A stretch of DNA of 64,000 nucleotides, taken from NCBI GenBank assembly GCA_039704465.1, contig JASFAU010000010.1:930001-994000 (forward strand), read 5' to 3'. A program made the position numbers and the translations under genes. Within the stretch, counting starts at the first letter, position 1. Every line of letters starts with the position of its first letter. The notes below the pieces were generated by a model. That model was not told the DNA's origin, searched no databases, and was given only the letters and a program-made list of their open reading frames with translations. This document shows positions 42,223 through 53,289 of the stretch, one piece after another. This DNA comes from Plasmodiophora brassicae. Taxonomy: Eukaryota; Endomyxa; Phytomyxea; Plasmodiophorida; Plasmodiophoridae.

Positions 42223-42581
42223 GAATAAATAGAGAATTTCCTAAAGCCCTGTAACAACACCTAGTGTGTCATTGTGTACCGTCAAGGGTCTGCAGACGCG
42301 GGACAACAGTATGGATTTAATTGTGTTTCGCTCGTCGTCGAAGTGCACCAGCCCGTAACGACGGCGGTTGCAGACTCGAAACAGGAACAGGAACAGCGCT
42401 AGGGATGGGCACTTAGCCGGCTAATTTTCCGCTAGCCGGCTAGCCGACGTTGGCGGCTAGCCGGCTAAAACACCGTTTAGTCCGCATCGCCGTGGCGGAC
42501 TACATTCTATCGGGTTACCGGCTTGCGTTCCGCGTTCTTATCTTCTCTGTGTGGATAGCGCCCTGATTCTGTTGCCGTCCA

Positions 42582-43118
42582 GTGTGGTTAACGACGGCGG
42601 CGTATACAGCACTGACGACGCTGGCACTGGATCCTGCGATTCCGAAGCAAGATCACGAAATTGCTGCGTTTTCGATTCAGTTTCGCAATATTCTTCACCA
42701 ACAGTACGGCATCCTGGGAGTTAAAGACACTTCGATGTCATCCGCGTTAAAGAACAAAACTCGTGCTCTTCTTGTCGCTGCTCGTCGCGATCGGGTGCGA
42801 GGTCCACTTTCAGAACATGAGGAGGAAAAGGATGATATCTCCAAAGAGATTGACGATTACTTCCAGTTCACTCAGTCTGGTGATGAGTCGTATGACGATG
42901 CCGTTGCTTGGTGGGCCGCCATCGGTCGCAAGCGGTTCCCGCGGCTATCGCTGCTCGCCCGTGATACGTTGGTTCATCAGTTCCATCGGAGTCGGCGTTC
43001 TGGGATAGCGGCGATATTGCTACAGCTGACCGTTCGCGTCTATCTGATCGTTCGTTGGAAGTTACAATGAAGCTGCGATCCTGGAAGCGCCTGTTCAAAG
43101 AGCTGAAGATTCAATAAA
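42582..43118 (+). pseudogene. hAT transposase C-terminal fragment with one frameshift
   Basis: The frame from 42582 carries the hAT dimerisation region: DDAVAWWAAIGRKRFPRLSL then LARDTL. At about 42974 the frame slips by one base. The next frame continues the family pattern exactly: SSVPSESAFWDSGDIATADR then SRLSDRSLEVTMKLRSWKRL, ending at a TAA at 43116-43118. The DDE catalytic domain and the BED finger are absent, so it cannot code for an active transposase. Confidence 0.8.
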
Positions 43119-43158
43119 TTAGCCGGCTAATTATCCCGCTAGCCGGCTCCCAAAAATT

Positions 43159-43338
43159 TGATTCATAATGGGAAGGCTAGCGACAGTGGCCGACCCATGA
43201 GTCACGACGACGTGACGCAACTGGTGCACAGTGGCGACCGTGCCACTGTGTGTGCGACGTCATGGGGACGTCGGCTTCCCCCACGTTAGATACACTGGGG
43301 ACTTTCACTTTCCTAAGCGCTTCGAACTGCTTGAATCA
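43159..43338 (+). repeat. Left LTR of the Copia element
   Basis: 180 bp, TGATTCATAATGGG...TTGAATCA. Identical by eye to the right LTR. Confidence 0.95.
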
Positions 43339-43359
43339 GATTAAGAGTCCCACTCTCTG

Positions 43360-46300
43360 ATGGCGACGATCCCAAGCATCCCAGCCGACCTGGCCCAAGC
43401 AGAGGCCGTGATCGCCCAGATAAGCGCTGCGCTGTCCGAGGCCCAGCGGCAGCAGGATCGGCTGGAGGCGGAGGTTGAACGTCTGCAAGCAGCGGCGGCC
43501 GGGAGCGGGACCGGCCAGCGCGAGAACGCGGCGCTCAAGGATCGTCTGGCGCGGCTGGAAGCTGCGCAGAAGGAAAGGCTGACGGGCCTGAAGGAGTCCG
43601 GCATCAAGATCTCCGTCCAGCTGAAGGGCAAGGACAATTACCTGGTCTGGGCGTCGTCGATGACGACGATGCTCAAGAAGTCGGGCCTGCAAAAGGCCGT
43701 GGAGCCCGCGACGCGCGGGCACAACGAAGAGCCGGCGTCGGAGCAAGAGAGGCTCCACGCAATGTACGCTATCAAGAAGAACGTGCATGAAGACGAACTT
43801 CCCTTGATACTCGACATACCCGACGACCGTCCGGACCTGGCGTGGAGCGCCATCCAGACGGAGTATTCCGGCCAAACGGGCACGGACCTGGCGATGTTCG
43901 ACATTCTTCTGTCAACAACAAAGCTTAAGGCGGGCGCCGACCTCACGGAGACCAAGGCGCACCTGACGGCGATGCGCGACCTGGGCATCAACCTGGCCCG
44001 GGCGGATCCGAATCGGACGAAGACTGAGTCGGACATGGCGACGAAGGTCCTTATCTCGCTGCCATACACCGAGTACAAGGACTTAGTCAACGCGATGCTG
44101 CGCGGTCCCATCGGAGAGCTGACGCAAAGCAAGGTCCGCGCAGAAGTGCTCGCTCAGTACAAGCGGGGAGCGATAGAGCGCGGCGACGACGACAGCGGCT
44201 CCTCGGCGGCCATGACGACGACGGGGTTCTCCGGCAAGTGCTTCAACTGTGGAAAGGCTGGACACAGGGCGGCCGACTGCCGTAGCCGCAAGAAGACCGG
44301 CAACGCCGAGCGCGGCAAGGCCAGGAACGGCAAGCGGAAGGGGGGCAAAGAGGAAGGCGGTTCGGCGTCGATCGCGCTCCTGACGAGCCTGGCGGGCGTC
44401 GAGGACGCGCCGCGGAAGGGCATCCGCGACTTCATCGTCGACAACGCGGCGACGTGCGGCCACGTGTCCACCCACAAGGCGCACTTCGAGGAGCTGGACT
44501 TCATCGCCGACAAGGACCGGCCGACGATCGGCGGCATCGGCCCGCAGCGAATCAAGGTCCATGCCAGGGGCAACGTCCGCCTCAAGCTGGCTAACGGCAA
44601 GTCGATCACGCTGACAAACGTCGCGTACGCGCCAGATGATCCGCGAACATCTTCGCGGTGCGTTCGGCACTCCTGCAGCTCGGCAAGGACGGCAAGACGG
44701 GCGCGGAGCACCATGAGCAGACGCGCTCAGCCCGGCTCCTGGACGGGGCCGGAAGGACGATCGTGACCAGTACGGTCCGCAAGGGCCTGTACTACCTGGA
44801 TCTGCACAAGGTCCAGGATTTCGAGTAGCGGGGGTGGCGCTGGCCGCCCCGATCACGATCATCCAAACCAGCCAGAAAACAAGAGCCCGAGCAAGGAGGA
44901 GCCGGCCGAGAAGAAGGAAACGCGCAAGCCCGCGGACGTAAAGCGCGACAGAACGATATCATTGGCGGAGGCGCACGCGAGGTGCGGCCACCTGTCCACG
45001 ATCACGATCAGAAAGGCAGTCAAGAACGGGGCAATCACCGGTCTCAACATCGACGAGGCCGACCTGGCGAGCGACGAGGTGCCCAGGTGCAAGGTGTGCA
45101 TCGAGGCCAACCTCAACCGAACGGCGATCCCGCGGAGACGGACACGGACGGTGCTCTCGAAGCTGCAGATCGTCGGGGCGGACCTGCAGACGTTCGACAC
45201 CAGGTCGCATGACGGAAAGACGTACATGGCGTGCTACGTTGACCACGCGACTGGTGTCGGTGCCACGGTCAACCTGGCAAATAAGGGTGACCAGGAGCAA
45301 GTCGTCATGGACGTGCTGACCCGGCTCGAGGTCATGGGCGGCACACGCGTCGACACGTTCCGCGCCGACCAGGGCGGCGAGTTCACCTCGACGCGCCTGG
45401 CGAAGCTGCTGCGCGAGCGGGGAATCGCACAGGAGTTCAGCGACACGGACCGCCCGCACCAGAACGGTCTCGCGGAGACGTTCGGTGGCAAGATTGTCAA
45501 GATGATGCGCGCAGCTCGTGTCCAGTCAGGCGTCCCGCGCAAGTACTGGACCGAGAACGGGCGGCATCAGACGTGGGTAGCCAACCGCGTGCCGCTCCAA
45601 CGACACGGCCACCGGACGACGCCAATCGAGGAACTGACGGGAACAAGCAGACCTGTCGAGGGCGATGCCATTCGGTTGCGAGGCGTGGGTCAGGATCCGG
45701 CGGCAAAAGAAGTGCAAGCTGGACGCCAGGGCCGAGCGCGCGGTCCACATGGGGGTGTGCATCGACAAGAAGGCGTACCGGCTGCTGCTGTGGCACAGCC
45801 GCAAGATGATCGAGTCTTCGGACGTGGTCTTCTTCCCCAACGAATTCCCGTTCAAGGATGACAGCGGCTCCCGCGGAGAGGAGACCCGCAAGCGCCAAGA
45901 GACGGCGCAAGCCCAGCTGCAAGGAGGCGGCGATGGCGGTCAAGACGATCGTCATGGGCAAGAAGACGACGGCGGTCGGGACGATCGCGTCGCACGACAA
46001 GACGACGGCGATCGAGAAGGTCGCGTCGGTCAACAACAGGGCGGCGGCCAGGATGGCCGCGCCATTCAGCGAGGCGGCGGCGGGGACGACCGTGCCAGGG
46101 AACTCGCAGGTGCCGGTGAAGACCGGCATGACGGACGCGATGAGCAAGCAGCTCAGGGCGGCGGGGATCGAGGACCTGCTGCTCAAGGCGTCCCTGAACC
46201 GAGGCGGTCGACGCGCATCAGAGGAGCGCCCGCTCGGTTTGCCGACGTGGACTACGACGGCGAAGCGCGGCGCCAGAGGGCGGCCAGCGCCAGGGCGGCA

Positions 46301-48090
46301 GCAGGGGCTGCCGACAACGTCGACCAGGCGGCAGCAGCAGATGCTGTCGACCACGACAACGAGGCCAACGACGACCCGGACAACGAGGACCAGGTCACCA
46401 GGACGAGGCGCTCGAGAACGAGGACAGCTACCTGGAGGAGGAGGACGCTGGCAACGCGTTCCTCACTGAGTACGAGGCCGAGAACGGGCCTGACCGGGAC
46501 AAGTACCTGGCGGCGCAGGTCGAGGAGATGCAGTCGCTGAAGGAAGCGGGCACGTATGAGATCGTGGACCGCCCGACCGACGCTCAAGTGCTGCCAACAA
46601 TGTTCGTGCACACGACGAAGCGCGACGAGGACGGGGAGATCGCGCCACAAGGCCCGCTTCTGCGTCAAGGGATGCTGCGACAAGTTCAAGGGCCAGAAGG
46701 AGACGTACTCGCCGACGCTCCGGTATGCGACGTTGCGCATCATGGTGGCGCTGGCGGCCATGCTGGGCGTGGTCATCCACCAGCTGGACGTTAAGACGGC
46801 GTTCCTGAATGGAGACCTGCCGTACCCGATCTACTGTGAACAGCCGAAGAACTTCGTGGTCGGAGGACGCGGCAAGGTGATGAAGCTCCTGAAGGCGCTG
46901 TACGGCCTGGTCGAGGCGCCGAAGCTCTGGTACGATAAGCTCGTATCAGTTCTGTTCGAAATCGGCTTCACAAGGGTGACCGGCGACCCGTGCCTGTTCG
47001 TTATGTTCACGACGAAGGACGGCCGCAGACAGATCACGATCCTCGGGGTGTTCGTGGACGACTTTATGATGTTTGGCACGGATCCCGACGTCATCGAGTA
47101 CGTCAAGGCAGCGTTGGGCAAGAAGTTCAAGATGAAGGACCTCGGCATCGCGAGATGGATCCTGGGGATGCGCATCAAGCAGGAGGCAACGCGCATCACG
47201 ATCGACCAACAGCAGTACGCCAAGGAGGTGGTCGCGCGGTTCCAGACCGACATCGACGAGGCAGCCGCCGGGCGCCGCTTGCGCGCGCCGGCCACGGCTC
47301 TGCCTGTCGGGCAGATTATGCCCCGGCGAACCGACGGTGTTCCGCACCAGCATGAGCGGTACCGCGAGGGCGTTGGTTGCCTGGCGCATCTGTCGATCGG
47401 CACGATGCCGACAATCACGCACGCGGTGTCGCAGCTGTCGCGTCACCTGAACAACCCGGGTCGGGAGCATTTCGAGGCGATGCTCCACGTGCTGCGATAT
47501 GTCCAGAACAACACGGATGTCGGCATCATCTACGCGAAGAGCAAGACACCGGCGACTGAATTCGACCCGATGGCACTGAACAAAGACAACGTGAAGGAGT
47601 CGGAGCCCCGGGCGGCGGTCGACTCGGACTTTGCGATGACCCGGACACATCCAAGTCGGTCACGGGATTCATCGTCACGCTGATGGACGCAGCTGTGAGC
47701 TGGCGATCGAAGCAGCAAAGCCTGGTGGCGACCTCCTCAGCGCACGCGGAGTACGTGGCGGCCAGCGAGCTGGCGCGTGAAGTAGTGTGGGTCCGGATGC
47801 TCCTCACCGACATCGGGTTCACTCTGACGGACCCGTCGATTGTGCTGGAGGACAACACGGCTGCCGAGCAGATGGTGAAGACGCTCGGGGTCACGGACCG
47901 GAACAAGCACATTCGGGTGAAATGGCACTATGTGCGAGAGTGCGTCCAGGAGGGACTGCTCCGGTTCGAGCGCGTGGCGTCAAAGAACAATCCGGCGGAC
48001 GCGCTCACCAAGCCGACCACTCGTGAACCTGTGGAGGTCATGAAGAGGGCGGCCGGGATGGGTCGGGTGGACCTGTCGCTGGCGCCTTAG
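43360..48090 (+). pseudogene. Copia gag-pol, all domains present but broken by several frameshifts
   Basis: Domains occur in Copia order. First is gag with a CCHC knuckle (CFNCGKAGHRAADC, about 44240). Then come a protease-region stretch with DNAATCGHV, a GAG-pre-integrase motif (ARCGHLST), and an integrase core with D, D and E in VGADLQTF, FRADQGGEF and NGLAETF. Reverse transcriptase follows with HQLDVKTAFLNGDLP and the catalytic FVDD (usually YVDD). RNase H ends it with SWRSKQQSLVATSSAHAEY and ADALTKP. The frame changes at about 44640, 45590-45660, 46400, 46650 and 47640, and a TAG interrupts at 44826-44828. As read it cannot make a complete polyprotein. Confidence 0.93.
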
Positions 48091-48096
48091 GGCGGC

Positions 48097-48276
48097 TGAT
48101 TCATAATGGGAAGGCTAGCGACAGTGGCCGACCCATGAGTCACGACGACGTGACGCAACTGGTGCACAGTGGCGACCGTGCCACTGTGTGTGCGACGTCA
48201 TGGGGACGTCGGCTTCCCCCACGTTAGATACACTGGGGACTTTCACTTTCCTAAGCGCTTCGAACTGCTTGAATCA
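48097..48276 (+). repeat. Right LTR of the Copia element
   Basis: 180 bp, same sequence as the left LTR by eye; followed by the AAATT target duplicate. Confidence 0.95.
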
Positions 48277-48321
48277 AAATTTTTAGCCGGCTAGCCGTTA
48301 GCCGCGCCGTGAACATCCCTA

Positions 48322-48410
48322 CGCGCAGCCATACCTGTCGGGGACGGTTGGGGTCGCGGCGCTGTAACAGCGCCGCGACCCCAACCGTCCCCAACAGGTA
48401 TGGCTGCGCG
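48322..48410. repeat. 89-bp near-perfect palindrome (44-bp arms, 1-bp spacer)
   Basis: The left arm starts CGCGCAGCCATACCTGT and the right arm ends ACAGGTATGGCTGCGCG; the centre is GGCGCTGTAACAGCGCC. I find a single mismatch (C versus A at the 18th position). It lies one base beyond the hAT right terminus and 46 bp before the CACTA-like element. It would extrude as a long hairpin. No coding content. Confidence 0.93.
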
Positions 48411-48456
48411 CTATAATATCAAAAAACTGTTCGCGAACATTATCAGCAAAAATCTA

Positions 48457-50190
48457 CACTGGAAAAATAGAAGTGCCAAATTAGTGCCATCCCGTGGATT
48501 AGCCCGTCGGCCCTTTATTGGCACTTGACGACACCAAATTGGCACTTGGTAGTGCCAATTTGGTGCCAATTTCGGGCCCCGATTTTCCAAAAATCCTCTC
48601 AACGGACGTCCTTCCAAAAAACGTCATACGATTTTTGCTCTCCCTACCGGTATAGTAATAGAATGGAATGGTTCCCCAGTTATTGAGACACTATCGTATT
48701 TGGTATTTCAACGAATGGTTTATTGTAACTGTTCCTTGATGGGCGCCGATCCGCGACCCGCCATTGACCGCGACGTCAACGTGCCGTCAGGATCGATCGG
48801 CAAGTGGAACAAGTTTTGTACGTTGCATGTCCGCCACCCTCGTACATCATCGTGTTCTATAACCTGCATCCGTGATCAGATGATGCAACTGGATGCCAAC
48901 AACAACGGCCATACCTTTCAACGCGCCTGGCCGCAACGCCGCCTAAATTCATACATAACACAATGAGGGAACACATGATGTTAACGTTGCCGTTGCGTAC
49001 CATTGTGGCCAGCTGGATGCGAAGGCACCCCTTGATGCTGGGCCTGCAGCCAAACGCATTATAAATAATGGCGACGTCAAAACCATCGAATACGTACCGC
49101 GTCCCGCAGCGACCTATGGCGAAGACGGGCACCTAGTTCGTCGTCCGGACAAACTCGTTTGGGATCTCCGCCAGCAAACGCGATCACATGACCGTCTTGT
49201 ACTGCGCATCATAAAGACCGTTAGCGACTAAACCCCAGAGACAGAAATGCTCGACGTACGTGAAAGATTTTGAATACGGCATTGCACTGCGAACGCTCAT
49301 CAGCTGCAGCCGGCGAGTTCCGGTGACGAGCCTGATCATCTTCCGGTGAAGTGCCAATCTATAATGTATGTTGACTTGGACAAATTATCAGATAATTATA
49401 AAGTGGAACACCAAATAATTCACATACGCTGGCGAGTGTCAGCCATCATCGGCGGGCAAGCCCAATTGCACGGCCACTCCGACGGGATCCTCTGGAGCAG
49501 ACGGCGTTCTTACCGGGACAGTTCCGCTCCAGCTGCTCAGACGTGTTGACACTAATACACGAGGGTAGTGAGCGTCCTTGATTTCGGATACGCACACGCA
49601 TACAGGAGCAATACCTGGAGTAGACACGAGAAACCAGGTACACTGCAGGCCTTATCGTGCAAACCGTTCGTACACGGCCATGCCTGCAACGATACGGATA
49701 CGTCTGCCGACGAATCCATTTGAAGAATGAGGACGCGGGTGCCAATTCGTCGTCGATGTCGAAGCCCGGATCGGAATCCGGATTGCGCGCCTTCCCGTTA
49801 GTGTGTGGTGGAGGTGCAGCGTCGGGCCCGCATTCGGCAATGTGTGGTGGAGAGGCACCGTCGGGACGGAAAAGAAAGGTGCGTTGGTGAGAATTACCGA
49901 GCCGTCACCTCGAAAGGCGTGTCAGCTCAGGTGGCACCGTGCAGTCGCCGGCTGCTCGCAAAAAAGCCCAGCTCAGGTGGCACCGTGCAGTCGCCGGCTG
50001 CTCGCAAAAACGCCCATCATCCTGGCATCCCAATTTTTGGCACGATGGACCAGATGGCACCATTTCGGCACTCCAGGTGTCGCACCGGCTCCTCATCGGC
50101 ACTTGCCTATTGTTGGCCCCTGGAATTGGCACTTCAATCGGCACTCAGGGAACGTCCGGGCACCAATTCGGCACTTCTATTTTTCCAGTG
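48457..50190 (+). mobile_element. Non-autonomous CACTA-like DNA transposon, 1,734 bp
   Basis: Left terminus CACTGGAAAAATAGAAGTGC and right terminus GCACTTCTATTTTTCCAGTG are 21-bp perfect inverted repeats. They are flanked on both sides by CTA (48454-48456 and 50191-50193), the 3-bp target duplication typical of CACTA/EnSpm elements. Both subterminal regions are crowded with TTGGCACT/AGTGCCAA words in both orientations. The interior shows no transposase. One open stretch without an ATG (about 48966-49233, containing PAAKRIINNGDVKTIEYVPR) may be a captured gene fragment. Confidence 0.88.
49924..50015 (+). repeat. Two tandem copies of a 46-bp unit
   Basis: The unit AGCTCAGGTGGCACCGTGCA... starts at 49924 and again at 49970 with one difference (AAAAAAG versus AAAAACG) near its end. 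It lies inside the right subterminal region of the CACTA-like element and includes a GGCAC word, so it may be part of the transposase-binding array. Confidence 0.85.
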
Positions 50191-50380
50191 CTACGGCTGA
50201 GGGCGGGTGCATGTTGGCGATAACGTCGTTGAGAACTATCAGCAGTGGATCCCAATTGTTGCCAATCCGGCCCTGGACGCCGAAATAAAGCATATATATG
50301 AGCAACCGTCTTTCTTGCAGCGACGAGAAACCAATCGCCTACGAGGATCGTCGTGTCCTCTAGAAGTCCAACCAGCGTTA

Positions 50381-50731
50381 TCAAAATATAGCCACGCGTA
50401 AATCGAGGCAAGTACCGGCGGGCGGGGCGGCGGGACGTGACGCGACATAGACGGCCAGGGCAGCGTCGCGGGCACGCTCGGCGGCGGCGGCGACGCGTTC
50501 CAACCCGGGCAGGCGCGGGTCCTCCGGGTTGGCGAGGTGCGCATCCAGGACGGTCCGGTTGGCGGCCGCGGCGTCGGCGTCGCGCTGCTTGAACACGGCG
50601 AACGCGGCGTTCGCATCCGACATGGCGAGAGACGATCCGAGCAGGCGCTCATAAATTCGGGCTGCTCCACCACTGATGTAACTGAGTGTCGTGAGCCCCG
50701 CGGCCCCGCAGGAGCCCCGCAGGACGCCCAT
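50381..50731 (-). CDS. Hypothetical Ala-rich small protein
   Basis: An open frame of 116 residues; a likely start is the internal Met at MSDANAAFAVFKQRDADAAA. It has strong G/C third positions, a predicted helical, charged C-terminal half (RVAAAAERARDAALAVYVAS) and no recognised domain. It starts about 190 bp beyond the CACTA-like element and may be one exon of a longer gene. Confidence 0.35.
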   Translation of the reverse strand: MGVLRGSCGAAGLTTLSYISGGAARIYERLLGSSLAMSDANAAFAVFKQRDADAAAANRTVLDAHLANPEDPRLPGLERVAAAAERARDAALAVYVASRPAAPPAGTCLDLRVAIF

Positions 50732-50846
50732 TTACATATACTTAAAGTAATGACACGGCGCACTGCCGTACGGCATCCGTGGCGCACCCATGATAAAGAT
50801 TACTCTGTTATTGTCCTGCCTGAGCTCACTTGTCCCTGTGCTTCAA

Positions 50847-51660
50847 TTAACCTCGCTTGGAAACGAAACCGCCGGTGCGATCGCACATCCAGACCCCGTG
50901 CCCATGGAGCCACTGAAAGATGATTGAGTTCCATTCGATGGTGTTCTCCGACCATCCTGGTCGCAGGCCGAACCCGTCGCCGATGTTCGCCACCCGGCCG
51001 CCCCCGGCGTCGTCTCCCGCACGACGACGCTGCCCGCGATCCCAGAGTCGACCGAGTAGGGGGCCGGGGGCCCCCCTACCCGCCCGACAATGAGGACATC
51101 GTTCGACCATCGTACCAAGGTAGTCTTCGGCAAAACCGTCGCCCATGTCTGTTCTGTGGAGCGCTCCATGTTCAATGTGACCGGCGGAACTGCCATCAGC
51201 CATGCCTGGGTGGAGGCTAATAATAGTGACCGCGCACTTCTACTATGGTAAATGTTTGCCGCTGTCGCGTGCATGGTTTGCCACCCAGAATAGAATGTGT
51301 GCCATCCGTTGACAAGGTAGGATTTGTATGGGCGGACGCTGAACTTTTTTAGTATAAGAGATGATCCCGGCCAAGAGTAGAAATCGAACCGTAACTGTGC
51401 TGTCGTCGTCTTCCGACAGCGGTTCCTGCGGTGAGTGCAACCGCCAGAAACCGCTCGACACTACCGTCTACCGATGAGTGAGTTCTGACCACATTCCGCC
51501 TGTCGCCTCTAACTTGTACTCCCCGCCGATGGACTGAACCTGGTCCGTCAGCGCTGGCAGGCTTGTTTCCATCGACAACTCGCTGGCGGTGTCCACCTCG
51601 GTTTCCTGATGGCCAAACCATAACTGGCGGGAGTCGATCCATGGATCCATGGCTCCACAT
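50847..51660 (-). CDS. Unrecognised multi-exon gene
   Basis: Coding-like segments in changing frames on the minus strand. One from 51650 reads MDPWIDSRQLWFGHQETEVD. One at about 51340-51400 contains RFDFYSWPGSS. One at about 51100-51200 contains WATVLPKTTLVRWSNDVLIV. One at about 50880-50960 contains RPGWSENTIEWNSIIFQWLH. Together they could form a ~180-residue soluble protein, but I could not fix the splice sites and see no family signature. Confidence 0.3.
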
Positions 51661-52128
51661 CAGTGGGCAGCTAGCGCAATTCGGCGTAATGGAGCAGAAT
51701 CGTGTCGCCTGGCCATTGCTTCCTAATATGTAGCTTCAAGGCGGTGTCGTCCGCGGGCGATCACCACTGTGCGCTAGCAGACATATTATGGTTCCTTGAG
51801 CTTCGGCGTCCTTGTTTGAGTCCGAGGTGCACGGTCCAGATGCCGTCGGTCGGTGTGACGGCGAATTCTGAAGCGGGTGGGCGTGTAGGCGTATGTCGAG
51901 GTAGGACAAAGTGATCGCTGTAGTCGCCTGTCGACTGTCGAAGAAACTGAAACCGTCATCGAGACGCCAAAGATAGACCCCCCCCCGTCGCGCCGGTAGA
52001 ATTGCCACTGCGTTTTGAACTGAACGGGGCACTGGAGGACTGCATGTCCGCACACCGCAGCAGCAAACTGCGCAGCCAGGTGCATTCCAGCGAGCATCAC
52101 GAGTGGGTCAGGACGGAGGTATGATCGC

Positions 52129-53165
52129 ATGGCTGAAATACACATCGGAATGGGTATTGAGTCGGCACCATGCGCATCAGACATCACCGATCCAATTAAC
52201 ATGCTCATGTTCCCACGCTATGCCTGCCGCCTCACACCTGCCACACTTTCAGGTCTGTTGATCGCCCTCTGCAGCGGATTCGGCAGCGTCCAAGCCAAGT
52301 ACAGCTACGACATTGCCACCAAATACGATATTGGGGACAGTGATTCCCCCCGTTATGAACTCATTGGTACTGTTTCGAACACAAGCATCCGCCTGCACGC
52401 ACCGGGCTTGCTAATCCAGCTCCCGCGCGATCCTGTATTCATCAACGTCGCCTGTTTTCCTCCTGACGTTGTCCACCCTCACGATTTGGCTCTGATTGTA
52501 AAGTTCTTGAATGAAGTGACGACCGTGCACGGTCGCGTGGTACGCCAGCGTCACTACTGCCTCTAACGGATTCTGGCTACTGACGATTACGCGCGCGCGT
52601 GTGTTTCTGCAACAGGACGTCCTTCGTGCCCGCCTGTGGGTCTGGGACAATCTCGCAACGAGATATCCTGTCGAGAATCAGCGGCTCCTCGTAACCGCAC
52701 AGATCATTGGGATGAAGGCGGCTATTTTGGCGATGGGGCTTGCCTTGCCGTTATCGCAATCGACCGGGCGTCCTGTCCTGCATGATGGCGAATCGTAACG
52801 TTGATAATCGTGGTGTTGTACGCTGGAACGGATTCATCTAAGTTAGCCTTACGTGCAGGTCCATGTGTGGCCTCTGCAACTACTGGTGCGACAACGCAGG
52901 TCGTTACCCGGTCCGACGGTTCAACGGCTGCAACCACCTCGTCCACTTGGAGTGTGTCCGTTCGGCTCCGCGACGTTGGAATCCTCTCGGTAAGTACTCG
53001 CGAGTGAAACGGGCCTGCCCAAGCTGCCAGCGGAACGTCCCGCCTCCGCACGAGGAGCGCCCTTCCGGAGGTCTACACGCCATCACTCTCGATGAGATTC
53101 CGGATGCTGACGTCGACCTCGTTGTGGAATCCTGGACCGATTACGTGGAGACGTATTGGCCGTGA
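52129..53165 (+). CDS. RING-type zinc finger protein with an unrecognised N-terminal domain
   Basis: Three exons: 52129-52539, about 52615-52795 and 52860-53165, with introns GTACGC...CAACAG and GTAACG...GTGCAG. The N-terminal part reads as a compact domain (SPRYELIGTVSNTSIRLHAP, then ALIVKFLNEVTTVHG). The last exon has a RING finger: CGLC, then GCNHLVHLEC (C-x-H-x2-H-x2-C) and ACPSCQRN. An acidic tail (LDEIPDADVDLVVESWTDYV) follows. The predicted role is E3 ubiquitin ligase. A decayed relative of the first two exons lies at about 55130-55730, so this is a small local family. Confidence 0.55.
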
Positions 53166-53280
53166 ACCCTACGCCTGGATCGGCGAGCACCACTGCATAC
53201 GTACACGTACGTAGCGAAGTCGTTGTCTCGAGTGTCGTTACGCGAAGTACGTAGCGAAGTCGTTGTCTTGCAGCTGTCGT
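53166..53280. repeat. Short direct repeat in the intergenic segment
   Basis: ACGTAGCGAAGTCGTTGTCT occurs at about 53210 and again at about 53250, separated by a similar spacer. It lies just after the stop of the RING gene. No function evident. Confidence 0.6.
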
Positions 53281-53289
53281 TAGCCGTCA

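Larger units (their letters stand above)
43159..48276 (+). mobile_element. Full-length Ty1/copia LTR retrotransposon, 5,118 bp
   Basis: Bounded by two 180-bp LTRs (43159-43338 and 48097-48276) that begin TG, end CA and look identical by eye. The element is flanked by a 5-bp direct repeat AAATT (43154-43158 and 48277-48281), the target duplication. It is inserted in the 3' subterminal region of a hAT element. The sequence after the left LTR (GATTAAGAGTCC) is not the usual initiator-Met tRNA primer site. Confidence 0.95.
42401..48320 (+). mobile_element. Deleted hAT-type DNA transposon, interrupted by a Copia element
   Basis: The left end starts AGGGATGGGCAC (42401) and the right end is GTGAACATCCCT (to 48320); these are imperfect terminal inverted repeats of hAT type. 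Subterminal copies of the palindromic word TTAGCCGGCTAA or close variants occur just inside the left end (42413-42475), at about 43118-43150 and, beyond the Copia insertion, at 48283-48305. Without the Copia insert the element is only about 800 bp and keeps just the C-terminal part of the transposase. I see no clean 8-bp target duplication. Confidence 0.65.

Noticed and set aside
45497..46354. 285-codon minus-strand frame inside the Copia element
   Set aside because: Antisense to the low-complexity linker and integrase end of pol; no independent evidence.
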